Assembly (NCBI GenBank): GCA_944739405.2 | Contig: OX123193.2 | Coordinates: 10,238,331-10,302,330, forward strand | DNA length: 64,000 bases | Source of the DNA: Euclidia mi | Lineage: Eukaryota > Arthropoda > Insecta > Lepidoptera > Erebidae | Direction: 5' to 3' | Shown here: in pieces, positions 30,386-42,597 of the stretch | Layout: each line of letters starts with the position of its first letter | How positions within the stretch are numbered: position 1 is the first letter of the stretch | Translations under genes and position numbers: made by a program | Notes under the pieces: generated by a model | The model's input: the letters and a program-made list of their open reading frames with translations, nothing else | What the model was told of the DNA's origin: nothing | Database searches by the model: none

Positions 30386-33194
30386 ATAACATCAATAGTC
30401 CATCTCGTAAAGTTAAATAATGGTTCCTTGTAGTTTACTACGGAACCCTAAAAAAATCTCCTAGTACTTTTCCAAAGTTTTTTAAGCAACTAGACCTGAT
30501 TAGCTCCTGCATTACTCCTGCTATGCGGTGGACTTTATAAAAGGAAAAAAGCGGAGCACCCTAAGTGTGGGGAATCAAACCCTCGGCGCAGTACCCAATA
30601 GCGATACTAGCTTAAACATCTACACCATACGTGAAGATTACATCGAAATTATTTTTCTATCATGATTTTATGTTGCTCTTCAAAAATAAATATTGTATCA
30701 ATCCATCTCTTACTATTATCACATAAAACTTACAATACAAAAGTTTGAAATATATTCAAATCTCGTAGCGAGGGATGATATTTGAAATGCGCACGTGACG
30801 ACACGTCTGTTGTAAAGTATGTTGCTGTGCATTGAGATAAAACAGCACTAAGATGCCTCCTTGTCTCCATGTACAAAAATCTGCATCATAGTTTTGACAA
30901 AGTTTTCAGAGAGGGTATTAGAATATTATACATTCAAAATGAAAGTTAAAGTGTAAGTTCTTTTTGAGAGATTGAAGGAATCAGCACAACACTCTCATGC
31001 ATTATTATAAGTATTTATGTATAGCTATGTATATATAGAACTATATATTTCGTATGATTTATATCCCTATTACGTATAAAATTAATATTATGATGTTATA
31101 CCTTGTAACTATTACATATTTATAGTTAAATGCACCTACCACTTTAATCTCTGCACCGCCTTAAGGTTGACAGGAGAGAATGCCAAAGGGCATTATGTCC
31201 ACCATTGTACACGATGTAAGTGCATAAAGAAATAAATATTACTAACTGAGTCCACGGTTACATCCGCGTTATTTGAGGCTACTGCTCAGCACTCGTAGCT
31301 TATAGCGTGATGTTATATTAATGTTATAATTATCGCTTTATAAATAATTATAAAGCGCATAATGATTTTAAAAATACCTTTACTTGTCTTATAACTAGGT
31401 CACTCAATGATAAAAAGGTATTAAATGCTAAAAAGCTTCATGGAACTGAATCGTGAGCAAAGTAAAGGCCTAATTCTAAAGTTCCATTCAATACACAAAT
31501 TCCCGGTTTAGATTATTACTAGGTGACGCGTTTATCGGGTTGTTCTTTTAAATGTTCTCGATATTATTATATTGTTATTGTCAATATACTGTTCTTAGAC
31601 GCAATTTTTATTTGGCTTGTAATACCAATTTGTGTAGGTCAAATCTTACAGTAAAAATGAAAACTATACACTGTTATCATATTTAAAAGGTTTTTAAGAA
31701 TTTTTGCGTTGGTTCTGATGACAATAAAATTCACTTTTATAATAAGCATTATGACAATCCAATATCCAAGGTTGAGTTCAAGGTAGAGACTTCCTTAATT
31801 ATTAACATAAAAGTCTCTACATTTTAAAGGTATTCATTGAATCGTATTTTTTAGTATATTCACAAATATTAACACTACTTGTCAACGCAACAATGTACGG
31901 TGGGTTAATCTTATATTAAGAAGTCTCAACTGTTACACACAACTATGACACGCGTAGAAAATCTATATCCCTAGAATATGCTAACGACCAACCATTAAGC
32001 TCACTCAACCGACTTTAGGCAACTTAAATTCTACACGAACTATTAACCGCACGAATAGAGTAAGCCTCAACCACCCGTTAGTAAGACAATATAACACTGT
32101 CTTTCACACATTGCCGCATAATATTAGGCATAAATTTCACACCTACCTACCGCCTTTACGTAGTTAATTAAACGGTGTCACAGCATTCAAGGCACTTAAA
32201 GAGGAATGAGGAAAAGGCGGTACTCCTTGACAGCTAGACATGGCGCAATTAGATTGAGGGTAGTTGGATATGAAAACTACTTAAATATCGACATTAGGGA
32301 CGACATTTTGGGTTGTAAAGTTTGGGGCTTTGTGTGTACTGGAAGAACTGTGTACTGGAAGCCATGCTGGGTAATTAAATGCGTCTGCTAGATGGTGTAA
32401 CATGTAGCAGACTTTAAAGGCTTCGAACAAAATATATTATTTGTCTAACCAATACTACATATCCTGTTGTGCGAAATGCACAAATACTATTATGAATACG
32501 AATTATGATAAGGATGGAGGAATATCTGTTATTTTTCAGACCGAACAACTGGACGGGTCTTGATAAAACTTTGATATAATTTAGCATATACATCAGAAAA
32601 GCATATAGCCTTAGGGCAGAACCGCAGGCAAACGCTAGTAAATTTAACTCTCTTGCTCACATCTTACTTCTGAGAAAACTAGTTAAATATAGAAAATAAG
32701 AAAGTCTTTGTATCTTATTTTCTTCATTTTTCTCCATAGTTTTTGTGACCCGCGAAACGGAACATGCACGTCAACCACCGCGTAATAGGTACGTAATTTT
32801 ATAATCATTTTTGCATTATCTATACATGCAGATAAAATTTTAATCTAATATATGTGTTTTTCAAATAACTATGTTTTTGAAGTGCTTATTATTTACATGA
32901 CACCTAGACATAACAACAATATATTTAATTTTAATAACGCCTGTGTAACCGCGGGCAACATAGTCAAAACCACTTTAAGGTAATAACATATTACCTACCC
33001 AGCATTTAAATAAAACTTTACTAAAACAAAATTCGTTATTACGAAATAAAAGCCGAAATTTCAAACCTTCAACAAGTTTTTATAACTTTTATATTATCAT
33101 TTTCACAAATATTTAAAACAATGGTCAGTCTAATGAACGTTTAATAAATAACAATGACACGGGACTGAAATACATAATAAAACGTGTCGTCACA
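30386..33194. other. Unassigned DNA with a LINE 3' end and repeat scraps
   Basis: No host gene seen. 30560-30620 has a tRNA-like B-box inverse (GGGGAATCAAACCCTC), probably a worn minus-strand SINE head. 31130-31245 is a CR1-like 3' end (listed separately). 31250-31320 resembles 23290-23380. 32530-32640 ends CCGCAGGCAAACGCTAGTA, a common repeat end. The 61-codon ORF at 32206 has no known motif. Confidence 0.4.
31130..31245 (+). repeat. Orphan 3' end of the CR1-like LINE
   Basis: CACCTACCACTTTAATCTCT, GAGAGAATGCCAAAGGGCAT and a terminal AAGAAATAAAT closely resemble 3858-3965 of LINE copy 1. No LINE ORF precedes it, so it is a very short 5'-truncated insertion. Confidence 0.7.
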
Positions 33195-33610
33195 GAACCA
33201 ACACGGCCCTTTCCACTTTGGACTCATCATCCTCTTAGCATTATCCCAGTTTCAATTTAGGGTCCGCTTACTAGTCTAGCCAGACTTGGCTGAATATTAG
33301 CTTTTCTTCAGAGCGACTGCCTGCCTGGCCTCCGCAACCCGAAGGGATACCAATATTCCATGGTTTAGACTAGTGTCAGGTACTTAGAAGGTACTGACGC
33401 CCTGTAACGACTGTCAAAGATCTTCATGACAACCGGGACCGACGGTTTAACGTGCTCTCAGAGGCACGGGACAAGCGATAATTAACAATTCCATACCATA
33501 CCATTTTCGGAGTTATGTGCATAACTCTGAAAAGTCATTGGTGCGCGCCGTGGATTCGAACCCGATACCCTCTGCATGGCAGTCTGTTGGTATCTCCACC
33601 TGCCTATGAT
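33195..33610 (-). repeat. Lepidopteran SINE-like repeat with tRNA-like head
   Basis: 33300-33480 contains phrases of a common lepidopteran repeat (CTGCCTGCCTGGCCTCCGCA, GCCCTGTAACGACTGTCAAA, CCGGGACCGACGGTTTAACG). 33540-33600 is the inverse of a tRNA-like head (GTGGATTCGAACCCG, the inverse of a B box). The order fits a minus-strand SINE, but the ends are not resolved. Confidence 0.5.
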
Positions 33611-33909
33611 GACCCATGCACCTATCTTAGAGTCAGAGAGGCTTTGAGAGAATATGTGAAAACCTACTTAAAATATGAATATGTGATGATTATAACAGTG
33701 GTCTGTTCACCTCAAAGTTATTGACTGCTAAGGCAGAGGTGTTCGATTCGATTTCCACCCAAGACAAAATATATTTGTGTGATCGTCATTTTGTTCTGTG
33801 TGAATTTTTATATATTTATGTCCAGAATATTTAAACTTGAAATACAAAAACACTCAAATTCTAATCACTTAACAGTCATTTTTAATCTATTAGACTTAAT
33901 TATTAGACT
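33611..33909. other. Unassigned DNA
   Basis: AT-rich, no gene. 33725-33835 resembles part of the SINE-like fragment at 27.2 kb (GTTCGATTCGATTTCCACCC ... GTGTGATCGTC). Confidence 0.4.
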
Positions 33910-34165
33910 GCCTTTATGGTCATGTGAATAGCGTGTCCGCCTGCTGATCAGGCAGTCCTGGGTTCGATTCCCGGGTCGTGCAAAAGTGTTACTGGGCTTT
34001 TCCGAATTTACAGTAGCAGCGCAGATTCTGGCAAAGTACCCGGTAACGGCAAAAGGTTTGCCCTCTATTATGTAGGGCCTACAAATTCATAACCTAGCGA
34101 AATGTGGGTGTTATATATTACTCCTCTGCCTACCCTTTGGGGATACAAGTGTGGGTGTATCTATA
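33910..34165 (+). mobile_element. tRNA-derived SINE (head type 3)
   Basis: Head GCCTTTATGGTCATGTGAAT with GTCCGCCTGCTGATCAGGCA and B box GGTTCGATTCC; body CAGTAGCAGCGCAGATTCTG, CCCGGTAACGGC; tail CTCTGCCTACCCTTTGGGGA. The tail keeps the LINE-derived end in a diverged form. Confidence 0.82.
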
Positions 34166-34983
34166 CATATAAATAAAATTTGAGTGTCTGTTTGTAATAT
34201 TAAAACAACCGCTTTTTACTAAATGCATATGGATGTATACACGATATATATCTATACCGAAATGTCATTTTTCACAATTGTTGTCTGTCTGTCTATCTAT
34301 TTGTTTTGGGCCAATTTTGACGGGAAGTTCACTGGCAAATAGCTGATGTACCAAGGAGTAACTTAGGTTATAAATTAACCGGGTACGCGAAGTAGTTCCC
34401 TCAGGACGCGGGTGACACTGCGGGAAACAGTATAAAATATATAGCTAGTAGTAAATAAATATAATCTAGTCCTATATATACATATGCATGAAAATTTGAT
34501 CGCGTCGTTGCCTTTGCTAAGAGGTTATCAGCCACTTCACCGCGGTGTACAAAGATAATGAATTTACATTACATATTCAGAGAAGCAAAACGTATTTTCA
34601 TAGGAAGTGTGTGTGTTTTACATTAAATTGTGATTCTATTAGGCATAAATACGGTCACATAATAAAGTCTGTTTTCTGTAGGCAAATGCCCAAATCCGGA
34701 GCGCGTTCACACCGTCGTGACATAGCGTGGTTTTTATTTATACGAGTAGGTACATGAGCTGTTGGTTGTATTTTGAAAAAAAAAGTCATCATCAATATGA
34801 CGAAATGTAGTGTAATATTACAGTTCTGCCTACCACTTCGGGGATAAAGGTACAGAGGCGTGATTCCATAAAACAAATATTATTTGACGCTAATTTCAAA
34901 ATCGGCGCATTAAAATGCACTTTTGTACCTTATTTTACATTTCTATGAGTGAAATATTAAAACATCTTGCCTATGACATAAAC
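34166..34983. other. Unassigned DNA with repeat fragments
   Basis: 34260-34460 is a generic lepidopteran repeat (TTGTTTTGGGCCAATTTTGA, CAAATAGCTGATGTACCAAG). 34800-34866 is a truncated plus-strand SINE 3' end (CTGCCTACCACTTCGGGGAT). No gene. Confidence 0.45.
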
Positions 34984-35512
34984 ATACATACATACATAGA
35001 CTCACGCCTGTTTCCCGGAGGGGTAGGCAGAGACTACGGAACGCTATTTGCAACGATCCTGACACACCTCTCTTGCTTCATTTACTCCCATCAAGTTTCT
35101 CATGCATGCTATTCTGTTAAGGGTACTTCTGACCCGTACTTTTTAGGATGTCTCCAATCTGGTCAGAGAACGTCCGCCTAGGTCTTCCCCTTTGTCCTGT
35201 CCCATTCACACTAGCTTAATATATCTTCTTTGTCAGTCTATCGTCATCCATCCTCTCCATGTGCCCAAAGCATCTTAACATGCCTTTCTCAATGCTTGTT
35301 ACTATATCCTCTTTTACCCAACAACACTCTCTTATCATACAATTCTTTACTCTGTTGGTCAAAGATACACCACACATACTTCTCGGTGCTTTCATTTCTA
35401 CAGCATTTATTCTACTTTCAAATCTCTTCTGCCATACCCAACTTTCACTACTGTACATAAGAGTAGGCACTAAATCCAATTTCCAAATTTCATGATTCTT
35501 ACTTCAGGAGTG
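34984..35512 (-). pseudogene. LINE ORF2 C-terminal fragment; likely SINE partner
   Basis: Minus strand: PTLMYSSESWVWQKRFESR, EMKAPRSMCGVSLTNRVK, KGMLRCFGHMERMDDDRLTK, then frame-broken coding to the 3' end at about 34984. The end reads CTCTGCCTACCCCTCCGGGA then AACAGGCGTGAGTCT and a (TATG)n tail. This 3' tail is the one found on the SINE family in this window. Only the region after the RT active site is present. Clade not assigned. Confidence 0.75.
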
Positions 35513-36740
35513 GCGGCAGTTAGTCTCCGTGTTTATATGTTAGCCACGACAAGCGCTTTTTAACTAGAGTGTGCCTGCACCTACACTCGCATATTTTATT
35601 TAAATTTTACCGGCTTTGCTCTATCCCGTGGTAATTTCGAGAAAACCTGTCTTAGTGAATCCTTTTTGTCCTCAAGGAATATACAACATGCCTTTCAGCT
35701 TCTTATACGCTAGCAGTAAGGTGCTTAGTAGCTAATAAGTTGTGCGATGTACGTTTTATTAAAAATGTATAAACTCAGTCCAACCCAAGAATAAAACTCA
35801 AGTCTAAGCCTAGATCAACAAGACAGTTGAAAGTATTTTACAAAAATTATTATAATTTCTTACCATAGCACCTTCAAACGCACAATCAAAAAAGTAAAAA
35901 GAATATAGTATTCGTAAAAAGTTAAGGCCATTTACAGTCAAGCTACATTCCAGTGTGATCCAACGCCAACAAAATACGGGTCACGCATCGATCAAACTCT
36001 GTATACGGTCATGTATGTAGTTCCGACCTTTATTTAAGTCCACTTAGTCCCCATTTGGGTTCTCGTCAATGCAATTATGTTTGTTGTTCGTTGTATTACG
36101 TATAAATAGCTGAAGATTTGTATGAATGAAATCATATTTAATGGATTCCATTTTTCCTTTGACTGGAATGAAAATAAATGATTTGATCCGAATAAGGGGC
36201 GCAGTATATAATTGATAATAGGGCGATTTATATTACTTCGTATTCAGCTTTTATTGTTTATATAATATGTATTTATTGAAGGTTTACCAAATGGTGTTAC
36301 ATATTTATTCTAGGCAGCATTCAAGTGTTTGGTCCTTACAACGAACTGCACGACCAACATTGACGGAGACAAAAGTAAATTTAAAATGAAATCTGAATAA
36401 AATATTTTATTTATTTTATGCAGTGAATGATAAATTATATCTTTTACCAATCCTTACTGTCTGGTACCCGGTCATTTATTGACGTTTCACAGTTTCCTTT
36501 ACAGAGAAAGCAATGAAAATTCTCCAAAATTACATTACAGCATCGTAAATCTGCGTCATTTATATCTCAGGAGGCCATACTGTCATTAAGCTGAACAATT
36601 ATATCGATAAGTTTTTATATTGGTCATAATATTTTCCACATTTTGTATTACGTTATTATTTGTCAGGTGCACAATATTTCGGCTTTTTATTGTGCCAACC
36701 TATTTATGTTTTTCAATCACCTCTACCGATGAATTGAACG
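35513..36740. other. Unassigned DNA
   Basis: No gene or repeat that I can name; AT-rich throughout. Around 35560-35640 there is a decayed repeat-like phrase (GTGCCTGCACCTACACTCGC ... CCCGTGGTAATTTCGAGAAA). Confidence 0.45.
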
Positions 36741-36885
36741 GTCGGAGTGACTTTGCTTTGCGATCGTTGCACTAAATTTAGATGGAGGATCTTTATGTAA
36801 TAATAATTATTTTTAAATTCGATATTCATAAGTGTCACATTATGACCTAAGTAAGTTAAGCATTTTGACTTTGACTTTTGATGAA
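36741..36885 (+). repeat. TTTGACTTTGAC-tailed LINE 3' end (plus)
   Basis: ATTCATAAGTGTCACATTAT, GACCTAAGT and the tail TTTTGACTTTGACTTTT. The inverse arrangement lies at 37338-37630. Only the 3' end is present. Confidence 0.65.
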
Positions 36886-37337
36886 AATGTATGTGTGTAA
36901 TTTCTGAAGAAAAAAAAATACATATATACAGCTTCAACCACAAGAAATACCAACTTTAGTCGTACTTTCTATCTGATTGATTATGTAAATATCATCATCA
37001 ATACGTAATTATTCATATTCCCAGAATGCACTTCGAACAACAATACGACCAACGCACATCAAAGGAGGCTTGCCTAACTAGATCTCGTTCAATTTATAGG
37101 TCCTCAGCAAGCCAGGTCCGCAATACGACCGTAATAGTCTTATTAAAGATCTGTCCGTGCATTTGACACGGCTATCGTTCATATGACCCGTTCCCAGAAA
37201 GATCTATCTATTACCTAATAAGCTTTGACCTGGGTACCGGGTAGCTTGAATGGCATTGAGTTTGATGAATTGAATTCAAGTTAATCTTAGACTAGTTTTT
37301 TGGTCCAATTCATTAATATCTCGTGGGTTTTCAGCAT
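36886..37337. other. Unassigned DNA between two LINE 3' ends
   Basis: No gene seen; AT-rich and unique in this window. Confidence 0.45.
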
Positions 37338-37635
37338 TACGTACATAGTCAAAAGTCAAAGTCAAAGTCAAAAATCATTTATTCATCTAGGTCACATCGT
37401 GACGCTTATGAACGTCAAATTTTAAAGTAAATTAATAATGCTTCTACATTTACATTTACTGCCCATTCGCAAAGCAATAGGTAGAACCACGAGAAAGAAC
37501 GGGCAATAAAAACTCGTGGCCACTCTTTTTAATCGCCAGTGTTATGGTACATATTTTGTTTTTGTAAGGAGCTGCAACTGTTTCACATTGTAATTAATTA
37601 CTTGTAAATAGCACCGTTACCGAGAGTGGCAAATG
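37338..37635 (-). repeat. TTTGACTTTGAC-tailed LINE 3' end (minus)
   Basis: Starts with (AAAGTC)n at 37348-37370, then ATTTATTCATCTAGGTCACA and GACGCTTATGAACGTCAAAT, the inverse of the end at 36820-36880, extended by GGTAGAACCACGAGAAAGAA and GGCCACTCTTTTTAA. 5' truncated. Confidence 0.65.
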
Positions 37636-38200
37636 CTTCCAAATTTTATTGGTTATCTATGTACATACAATAAATGCAAATACTTTCACCTAATAGTGCT
37701 AGGTATTAAACAAGCCTGTTTGGACTGTCATCAAAATCTAGTACTAACCTATTTTTCTCAGTCAGAAAGTCTGTTACTAAAATCTAGTCTCCCTCATGAT
37801 GAAAAACATAAGCATGAACTTATACCTCGAAACGAAGAGAGCGACGAGAAGCAGTACAAGAATAATAATAAAAACGTACAAAACATTAGGCTCTGGCCAG
37901 GCGTATCGCGAAAAAACAAACTTCTGACACTTTTATCGTGGCTACACCTCACGTACTCCTAAGAAGGCATAAACAAAACTAAATTTAAGGTATCGAGTGC
38001 GTTTAAATAATTAATGCGTGAGGGTGAGGATACGCGATAAGCGATAGCGATTTGTATTTTTGAAGCTAGTAGTATCCGATTTGTGTCCTTTGCTTTGAGT
38101 ATCTGATATTTTTGCACTCTTTCAATGTGTTGAGGCGCTTATAACAATACTGAAATATCGGATAGAGTAACATGGTACGTATCTTGAAAAAGAATTACAA
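37636..38200. other. Unassigned DNA with a 109-codon ORF of unknown meaning
   Basis: The ORF at 37633-37962 has no recognisable motif, is low in complexity and probably arises by chance. 38085-38190 (TGAAATATCGGATAGAGTAA, CATGGTACGTATCTTGAAAA) is a diverged relative of the repeat at 26870-26946. Confidence 0.4.
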
Positions 38201-38229
38201 TTAAAGTATGTTGGTAAATTTTCCAGGTA

Positions 38230-38550
38230 GTAAAGCCTTGCTGATTTCAGCATGAATGGGCAGGCTCGACCGGGGAAGTACTACACTCTCACAGAAAATC
38301 GACGTAAAATAACAGTACCTTAACTGTTGCGTTTCGTTCGGTGAGTGAGAGCACCGGAAGCCCTATCCCCTATTCCTTCTCCCTCATCCCACTCCTCATC
38401 CTATCTCTTTTCCCAACCCAAAGGGGCGGCAACGCACTTGTGACTCCTGTGGTGTTGCTTGTGTCCATGGGTGGCGGTCATTGCTTACCATCAGGCAATC
38501 CGTCTGCTCGTTTGCCGCCTATTACCATAAAAAAGAAAAATACGGTGAAC
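38230..38550 (+). repeat. Non-LTR 3' end family (GTCCATGGGTGGCGG)
   Basis: GGGCAGGCTCGACCGGGGAA, a C/T-rich stretch, GGCAACGCACTTGTGACTCC, GTGTCCATGGGTGGCGGTCA and CCATCAGGCAATCCGTCTGC, ending in an A-rich tail. A minus-strand relative is at 53905-54120. I know these phrases as a common lepidopteran LINE-type end; no ORF is present. Confidence 0.65.
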
Positions 38551-40580
38551 AGATAGCGAGACTTATGTCCAGCAGTGAACGTCCATCGGCTGATATGAGG
38601 ATTTATGTTAGTTGGTTATGTCACTAAGGCCATCTGATAATTTTTATTCTAGTAAACATTGTGTATCAACGCCAAACAGGTGGGCAAAAGCTATATCGAA
38701 ATATTGCCAACTGTAATTAGGGCTACTAAAGTCCACGCAACGATGACGGTTGAAAAAGAATAGGCAGTCAGAGAACCAGCAACTAATATTTTTCGAAAAA
38801 AGACCCAAACATTACATTTTCAAGTACAGAAAAACTAAATAATTTATCCAAGCATAAGATTGAAACTTGCAAAATATTTGCAAGTTAATCCAATGATGCA
38901 GACGTATGTGGGTACTCTTTCAGAATCACTGCAAAATAAATTCAACCCGCTGATCTCTTTGTTCGTTCTGAATAAATGCGTGCATATCAAAGCATGTATA
39001 ACCAGTTAAGTTGATCTACAGTTATACAGGTTTGTTGTACAAAGGTAGTCCAGCTTATTATAATACCTAGTGTAACTATGTATCATCTTTATTCCGCTAT
39101 ACGCGCGCCTGAACGCAAGTCCGCTGTCTAAATATTTATTTCCCAAACGTACGTGTCCGTACTTATTTTTCGTTATTTATGTAGTTCATAGTATTTAATA
39201 TTACTTTTATGCCGCAAAAATATTTGTATTTCTTGAAAATTCATTTGCATGTGAATTCTTGGTAATCACATTGAATTTTGTATAGGAAAACCCGTAGGGA
39301 GTGTGTGGAAAGAATATATTCACTTTTAGCTCATGTATATGGTTCATAAATATAGTAATATATAAAGGATGGCTGTCGAAAAATTGAGCATACAAAAATA
39401 TGTGAAACTTTCAATAGCACGATTTAGGATCGTATTATTTTAGTTTTCTTTTGTGTACGTTAGATGTCATCAGTATTTATGCCTTCGCTATTTCACGATA
39501 GATGGAACTAGTTATTGGCGTAGTTGTGTAATTCTGGCATGGTGTACGATTGTCTAATGAGTCGAATACCCGTCACCAAATATGTGGCCATATGTCAAAT
39601 GTGTGTATCTTGTGTGTATGATTGCTAATTCACATGAATTCTTCTTTCAGCAAACCATATTCAAAAAACGTTACCCTAAGACCAGTAACATAGTCTGCCA
39701 AATAAATCTGATCTATACATATGTGTAACTTTAAGTTCCAAATCCATATCCTGTCAAGTATTCCAGTCAACAGAAAATATTATTATTTAACGTGATATTT
39801 GTGTATTCAGTCAATCGTTGGTCCCCACAATCATTAATACAATTGCTTTCAATACATACAATTTACAACGGAACACGATGAATCAATTTATATGATTTGT
39901 TTGTTTCACAAAAGTGGGCAAGCCCCTTCGCCTATTATATTTTTAATCCTGAAGGACTCTCTTCCTAAATCATTATTTTGAATACGACTGTTTGTTATCA
40001 TGTTTATCGTTTGTTTAGCATAAATGTTTTGGGAATCGTTATTTTATAAGGTTATAGCTTTTTATATGTTACGTCTGTTTATCGTACTTTAAGAATGTTT
40101 CTAGAAGCCGAAGACATAGTACTTCATCGAATGAAGTTGATTTTAGTTTTTTGTTAATAAGTAATCATAGCATGCTTCATCATATCAGCCGAAAGACATC
40201 CAGCAGTGGACTTGAAGAGCCTACTACATTTTCCAGTTCCATTACGATGATGAAAGATTTTGTAGTTTCAATACAGCGTATATTATGTTTGCTTAATAAT
40301 GCGATCATTGGCGCTGTATGTAGCATGTCGTATTCAATAAACTGTGAATAAGAGTTATAACAAAAATGTGGAGTGTAAAACTTAATGTAGTTCTAAAGTT
40401 ACCCAATTTTATAAATGGCATTCATACCTAGTTAACACCGGATATAGTGAATAAAGTTATACGGTTGCTTGGCTGCCGGTTTCTATTTTGTTGGCGAGAG
40501 AAGTCGAAAATAATATTATTCAGAGTGACGCTGATTATTTTCTTGCTAATATGTGTATGTATATGTATATACAATTCTAA
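38551..40580. other. Unassigned DNA
   Basis: About 2 kb without a gene. Small LINE-tail phrases: TTATGTCCAGCAGTGAACGT at about 38562 and, inverted, CATATCAGCCGAAAGACATC at about 40180. Otherwise nothing recognised. Confidence 0.45.
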
Positions 40581-40788
40581 GCCTCCGTGGTCCAGTGGAT
40601 ACCCTATGCGTCTACTGATCTTGGGTTTGATGCCCGAGAGGGGCAAAAGTGTTACTGAGTTTTTCGAATTCTCAGTAGCAGCACGGAGTGTGGTAATGTG
40701 CCTGGTAACGGCCTACATAGGCTCGCCCCCTATCACGTCGGACGTAAATTCATAATGGCGAAATGTGAGTGTAATATTGCACTTCAGG
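40581..40788 (+). mobile_element. tRNA-derived SINE, 3' truncated (head type 1)
   Basis: Head GCCTCCGTGGTCCAGTGGAT, worn B box GGTTTGATGCC, body CACGGAGTGTGGTAATGTGC and CCCCTATCACGTCGGACG, ending at about ATATTGCACTTC, so the LINE-derived tail is missing. Confidence 0.8.
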
Positions 40789-41104
40789 ATCGGTACCGGA
40801 TAAAATAACAGCCTTTACGAAGTCTTTGTAGGAATAAATAAAGGCTGTAATTTGATAATGCTAAGACAGCAAACCTTTTAGTATTTTATTAGTATTTAAA
40901 AATGTTGATATGCAAGATGATATCATTAAAAATATTGACAGAACGCTTGGCTTGCCAAAGTTTTAATTGTGCCACGGTAACAGTTTCCTGCAATTAACAG
41001 CAACATTTAATTTTCAGTTAAATTAGTATTGAATTTAGAATTTGTTTTGAATATAAATTTCACTGGGAGCAGCAGACGGTGAAAATGTTTGATATATATT
41101 TATA
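40789..41104. other. Unassigned DNA before BEL element B
   Basis: AT-rich, nothing recognised. Confidence 0.5.
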
Positions 41105-41109
41105 CTTTT
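41105..41109. repeat. Target site duplication of BEL element B (left)
   Basis: CTTTT directly before the 5' LTR; the same CTTTT follows the 3' LTR at 48843-48847. Confidence 0.85.
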
Positions 41110-41870
41110 TGTTTGAAATAGAATTAGTTTTTATTATAAGTCAAATCGATTATATCGATTAAGTAACATTTTGTTTAGTCTATTGAAAATTTCTGACAAT
41201 GGTCACACTGAACTGTCACTTCCGTTCTTGCCTTGAAAAATTATCACGCCGGTCTTGGTCGTCTCGTACGTAAAATATCGCTTTTTGAATTAACGCGAAT
41301 TGAATTAACTTGTATAATTGAACTAAATTGAGTAAACCGTCTTGAATGCCGCCTGATCTAGTGCTGGCAACGGTAAATTGTGATAAAAGACATTGTGAAC
41401 TATTGATTGACATAAATTGATCGCCCCTTTGAAAGCACATAAACCAGCTTCGCGAATTTGTATTGTGAATTCTTACCCTGCCGCCTTTGGTTTGCCCGGC
41501 AAAAGTTGAGTTGAACATTGACATTTGTAAAACTGAATTGTGATTTGTGAATCCTGTGAACGTGCATCGTGCCCTCGTACCAACGGAGAGGACATCAAGT
41601 TGGAAGGAACAGCTAAGTGGATAATTCATTCAATCTATCGTGGCCACCTTAGTTTTGTTTGTTTTTCCCTAACTTAGTTCCACTCCTGGCATCAGTAAGA
41701 GTTGGTAAGACATTTTATTAATATTAGGTGTAGTTAGGATTATAATTCATCGCTGTGCAACGCGGTGTATTGTTTCTGGATCCTTGTCTATCGTGGTCAG
41801 GTAGATGTATTACACCTTCCACTGCAACTCTGTTCCGAAAATCCCTACCTGGCTACGGTAATTCTAGACA
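41110..41870 (+). repeat. 5' LTR of BEL element B
   Basis: 761 bp, TG...CA ends, near-identical to 48082-48842. Any ORF in it (a 137-codon minus-strand ORF occurs in both copies) is likely incidental. Confidence 0.93.
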
Positions 41871-42597
41871 AACTTTTGGTGCAGAGCGTGGTTGTATTTA
41901 GCCGCTGTTGCATTACTGAGTACAAACCTCAGATTGGTATAAGCTTGTATCTTATCACCTTGTAGACAGTATTGTAGTGTTTGTCAGGTCAGTTATTGTC
42001 TAAAATACATAATATTAATTGTATAAGTTGACCTACATAACTTGAAACACATTGTCATACATAACCTCAATTAGTAATTGTTTGATTTAAATTGTTGAAA
42101 TCTAGCATAGATTTGTTGCTGTTACTATTAATAAGTCAGTTTGTTTGGATACATAACAGCAGTATGTATCAATAAATTTAGTAAATTTAGTTTATCTCAT
42201 AATTATATTAAGTTTGAATCATTACTTATAACAACCAAACTTTTGATAAAACTTTGTTTGTTATAATATATAGATAATATTGCTAGGTAACACATATTCT
42301 GTGCTTACTTACTATTGTTTATCTCAAATAACACAGCCAGTCTGTCTGTTACAAATAATTCATTAATTAATGTGAAGTTTCAACTTTTAATTTGCTATAA
42401 GTTACAACTTTGATAACTTTTGTGTTTGTTTCAATATATATTGAAACTATTAATTTTGTTGGACAGTAGATACCTGCCACTTGCTTGTACCAGCAGTAAA
42501 CAGGCTAATACTTTGTTGGTTTCAAAGAATTAAGAAAAAATAAGTTTTGATTGTTAATATTATTTAACGCTTGTCCGGGCTCTTTTGAAATTTGATT
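41871..42597 (+). other. Leader of BEL element B with candidate primer-binding site
   Basis: TGGTGCAGAGCGTGG at 41877-41891, six bases after the LTR, is the best primer-binding candidate; the tRNA is not assigned. The remaining ~700 bp is AT-rich untranslated leader. Confidence 0.5.

Noticed and set aside
32206..32391. Small protein gene (61 codons)
   Set aside because: No motif, no codon or splice support, in AT-rich repeat surroundings.
37633..37962. 109-codon ORF as a gene
   Set aside because: Low complexity, no domain, adjoining a LINE 3' end.
41216..41629. 137-codon minus-strand ORF present in both LTRs of BEL B (also 48188-48601)
   Set aside because: It is duplicated only because the LTR is duplicated; no domain, and it is antisense to the element.
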